Shown here: positions 62,273 through 64,000 of the stretch, in pieces
Layout of the letters: every line of letters starts with the position of its first letter
How positions within the stretch are numbered: position 1 is the stretch's first letter
Origin: Stercorarius parasiticus
Lineage: Eukaryota > Chordata > Aves > Charadriiformes > Stercorariidae
Assembly: GCA_013396915.1 (NCBI GenBank)
Contig: VWZL01002555.1
Location: 885,517 to 949,516, forward strand
Reading direction: 5' to 3'
DNA length: 64,000 nucleotides
Notes under the pieces: model-generated
Database searches by the model: none
Told to the model about the DNA's origin: nothing
What the model saw: the letters and a program-made list of their open reading frames with translations, nothing else
Translations under genes and position numbers: made by a program

Positions 62273-63814
62273 TATCTATAGGCACCCCACTTGCACCACC
62301 TCTGAAAGCTACTCATCTCAGTTTTTATGAAGGCAGATGTTACGGTTTCTCTGTTATGCACCAGAGCGGCAATTGCATGTTCTAATGTAAGGAGATCTTT
62401 GGACTTCATTTCAAAAGACTATGTCTGTATATCTAAAACAAAGTATATAGCACATGTCTTACTCTTAGAAGGAGGAATGCACTACATTAGAACATTTCAC
62501 ATACTTTTGTGAAGTCCTTCCCCTTTTTCCCCCCCGTCTTCCTCCTAAAAGCAAGGTAAAATTTTTATTGTGTTCAGTAATGTGTTTTGCAAATCACCAT
62601 TTTGTGCTGAATCTAGTACTTCTGAATTGTTGGGTGTAGAAAAAGCCACTGTCTCCCTTGTACAGTCACCTGGGAAGCAGGCAGCTCTCTTTGTGGCCAG
62701 AAGGAATTATGTATGGTACTGGAAAGGCAAGAATGATAAACAGCAGTGCTGTGGTTGCTTCGAAAGGTCTGAGTAAGCATTCACAGTGGCTTGTCCTGGG
62801 AATGCTGACAGCTAACATCTTGCTGGCCACCAGGGAAATCCATTTTCCCTGGGGAGCCCTCCTCTTAGGGTGCACCCCGCGAGAAGCTGAGCTGGAGCTA
62901 AGGAAACAAATCAGCTCTTCTGCAGTTCTTCCAGCGCTGGAGAGCTGCCGGCCAGAATTCGCCAGTAGAGAAATTCTTCTCTGAACTGAGCAAATTCGCA
63001 GTAAGCTTTATAGCCAAAGTCAGTATGATTTGTTTGCAAAGTTAAACACTGGGGTTTTTGGTTTGGTTTTTTTTTTTTCGAAATGCTGAAATAAATAAGA
63101 GCAAATTGTGTGAGGTCATAGCGCTCTGCCTTTCCAAACTGCTTCAGCTGCAATCCCAAAGCAAACTTCTCTTCACGGCTCCCTTCTGCTGTGTCCAGAA
63201 AGCCTCTGCTGGGCCAGTGCTCAGAGGGGAGAGGAGGGTTTGCTGTCTCAGTGCTGTGTTCTGAGATCTGTGGCCATGCGAAGAGCTGCAGTGGAGCTTC
63301 CCCTCTCTTCCCTGATAAATGGCAGGGGCAGTAAGAGATCTTTGAAAACTGGAGGTGCGAGTGGCTGGCTCTGAAGCTGCTGCTTGGATGGCTGTGTGCT
63401 GTGCCGTACACAAAGGCCCCTGCAGGTTTATATTAAGGTGCTGCCCAGACTAAACCAGTGCATTTTTTCTTTTTCCCCTCTAAATGCCTTTTTATCATTC
63501 AGGCTGTCACCTGTGTTTCCTGGCAAGGGCTGCTGGCTGGGGGAGGTCTGGCAGAGCTGAACACCCAGCTTTGGTGGTCTTTGTGTGGCTGCCTGAAAGA
63601 TGGCTTAAAACAGAACCTGCTCTGTGAATACCTGCGAGTTAACATGTGTCAGCCGTGTGGCTGGAAGGTTTCTCCTTTGCTGTAAAGAGAGATTTTATAA
63701 TGAATACTTTCCTTGTGATTAAAATGGGTAAATAAACAAATAGCTCCTACAGGAAGTATACTATATGAAGACAGGGCAAATAGGTTGTAGCTTTCCAAAC
63801 AAGGAAAAGAAAAA

Positions 63815-63965
63815 GGGGGGGGGGGGGNNNNNNNNNNNNNNNNNNNNNNNNNNNNNNNNNNNNNNNNNNNNNNNNNNNNNNNNNNNNNNNNNNNNNNNNN
63901 NNNNNNNNNNNNNNNNNNNNNNNNNNNNNNNNNNNNNNNNNNNNNNNNNNNNNNNGGGGGGGGGG
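63815..63965. other. assembly gap (128 N) inside a poly-G run
   Basis: Thirteen G at 63815-63827, N at 63828-63955, then ten G at 63956-63965. The unknown bases are bracketed by the same homopolymer. The gap size is not the usual round placeholder. Confidence 0.95.
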
Positions 63966-64000
63966 ACCAAAAACCCAGAACAACCAAACCCAAACTCCTC

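Larger units (their letters stand above)
55507..64000 (+). other. EIF2B3: EIF2B3 intron after fifth coding exon, cut by window edge
   Basis: At least 8.5 kb of intron. It carries a MIR-like fragment at 58.33 kb, a moderately GC-rich stretch at 59.58-60.0 kb, a candidate conserved element around 61.1-61.5 kb with a TALE-type palindrome and a 10-bp hairpin, the second copy of the paired repeat at 62.13 kb, and the terminal assembly gap. Confidence 0.8.

Noticed and set aside
63649..63993. Minus-strand open frames across the gap
   Set aside because: They are open only because unknown bases were translated as X.

Overview
The window is vertebrate nuclear DNA with interrupted genes, GT-AG introns and a CpG-rich promoter. 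It is most likely from a bird or another sauropsid. The reasons are protein similarity to amniote HECTD3 and EIF2B3, very short GC-rich introns in the first gene, few young repeats, and old amniote repeat fragments in the large introns. The exact species cannot be read from the sequence. A bird is favoured, but no clear avian CR1 3' end was found, so a non-avian sauropsid remains possible.

Region by region: (1) 1-3.2 kb holds the last ten exons of HECTD3 on the + strand. They encode the whole C-terminal HECT ubiquitin-ligase region of about 343 residues, including the catalytic-cysteine exon and a poly(A) signal. (2) 3.2-3.65 kb is a short intergenic spacer with a degenerate C-rich, 28-bp-period repeat. 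(3) 3.65-4.1 kb is a CpG-rich promoter and non-coding first exon with NRF1-like and YY1-like motifs. (4) From 4,129 the + strand carries the first five coding exons of EIF2B3 (eIF2B gamma subunit), about 216 of roughly 450 codons. They lie at 4,129-4,276, 6,944-7,083, 25,240-25,399, 31,026-31,137 and 55,417-55,506, and the reading frame closes at every junction. The rest of the gene lies beyond the right edge. (5) The window ends in intron with a 128-N gap flanked on both sides by poly-G.

HECTD3 followed by EIF2B3 in the same direction matches the human 1p34.1 order as recalled, so the block is conserved synteny. The two genes work separately: HECTD3 is an E3 ubiquitin ligase, and EIF2B3 is part of the guanine-nucleotide exchange factor that recycles eIF2 during translation initiation. 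Only their close tandem placement links them here.

About 50 kb of the window is intron. Most of it is unremarkable AT-rich sequence with long simple T, GT and TA tracts. Standing out are stretches with the texture of conserved non-coding enhancers (about 51.48-52.85 kb, 61.10-61.50 kb, 15.44-15.80 kb and 55.13-55.38 kb), several perfect palindromes, two CTCF-like sites, MIR-like SINE remnants, and a pair of mutually similar unclassified repeats at 27.86 and 62.13 kb. No tRNA, rRNA, CRISPR array, intact transposon or convincing nested gene was found.
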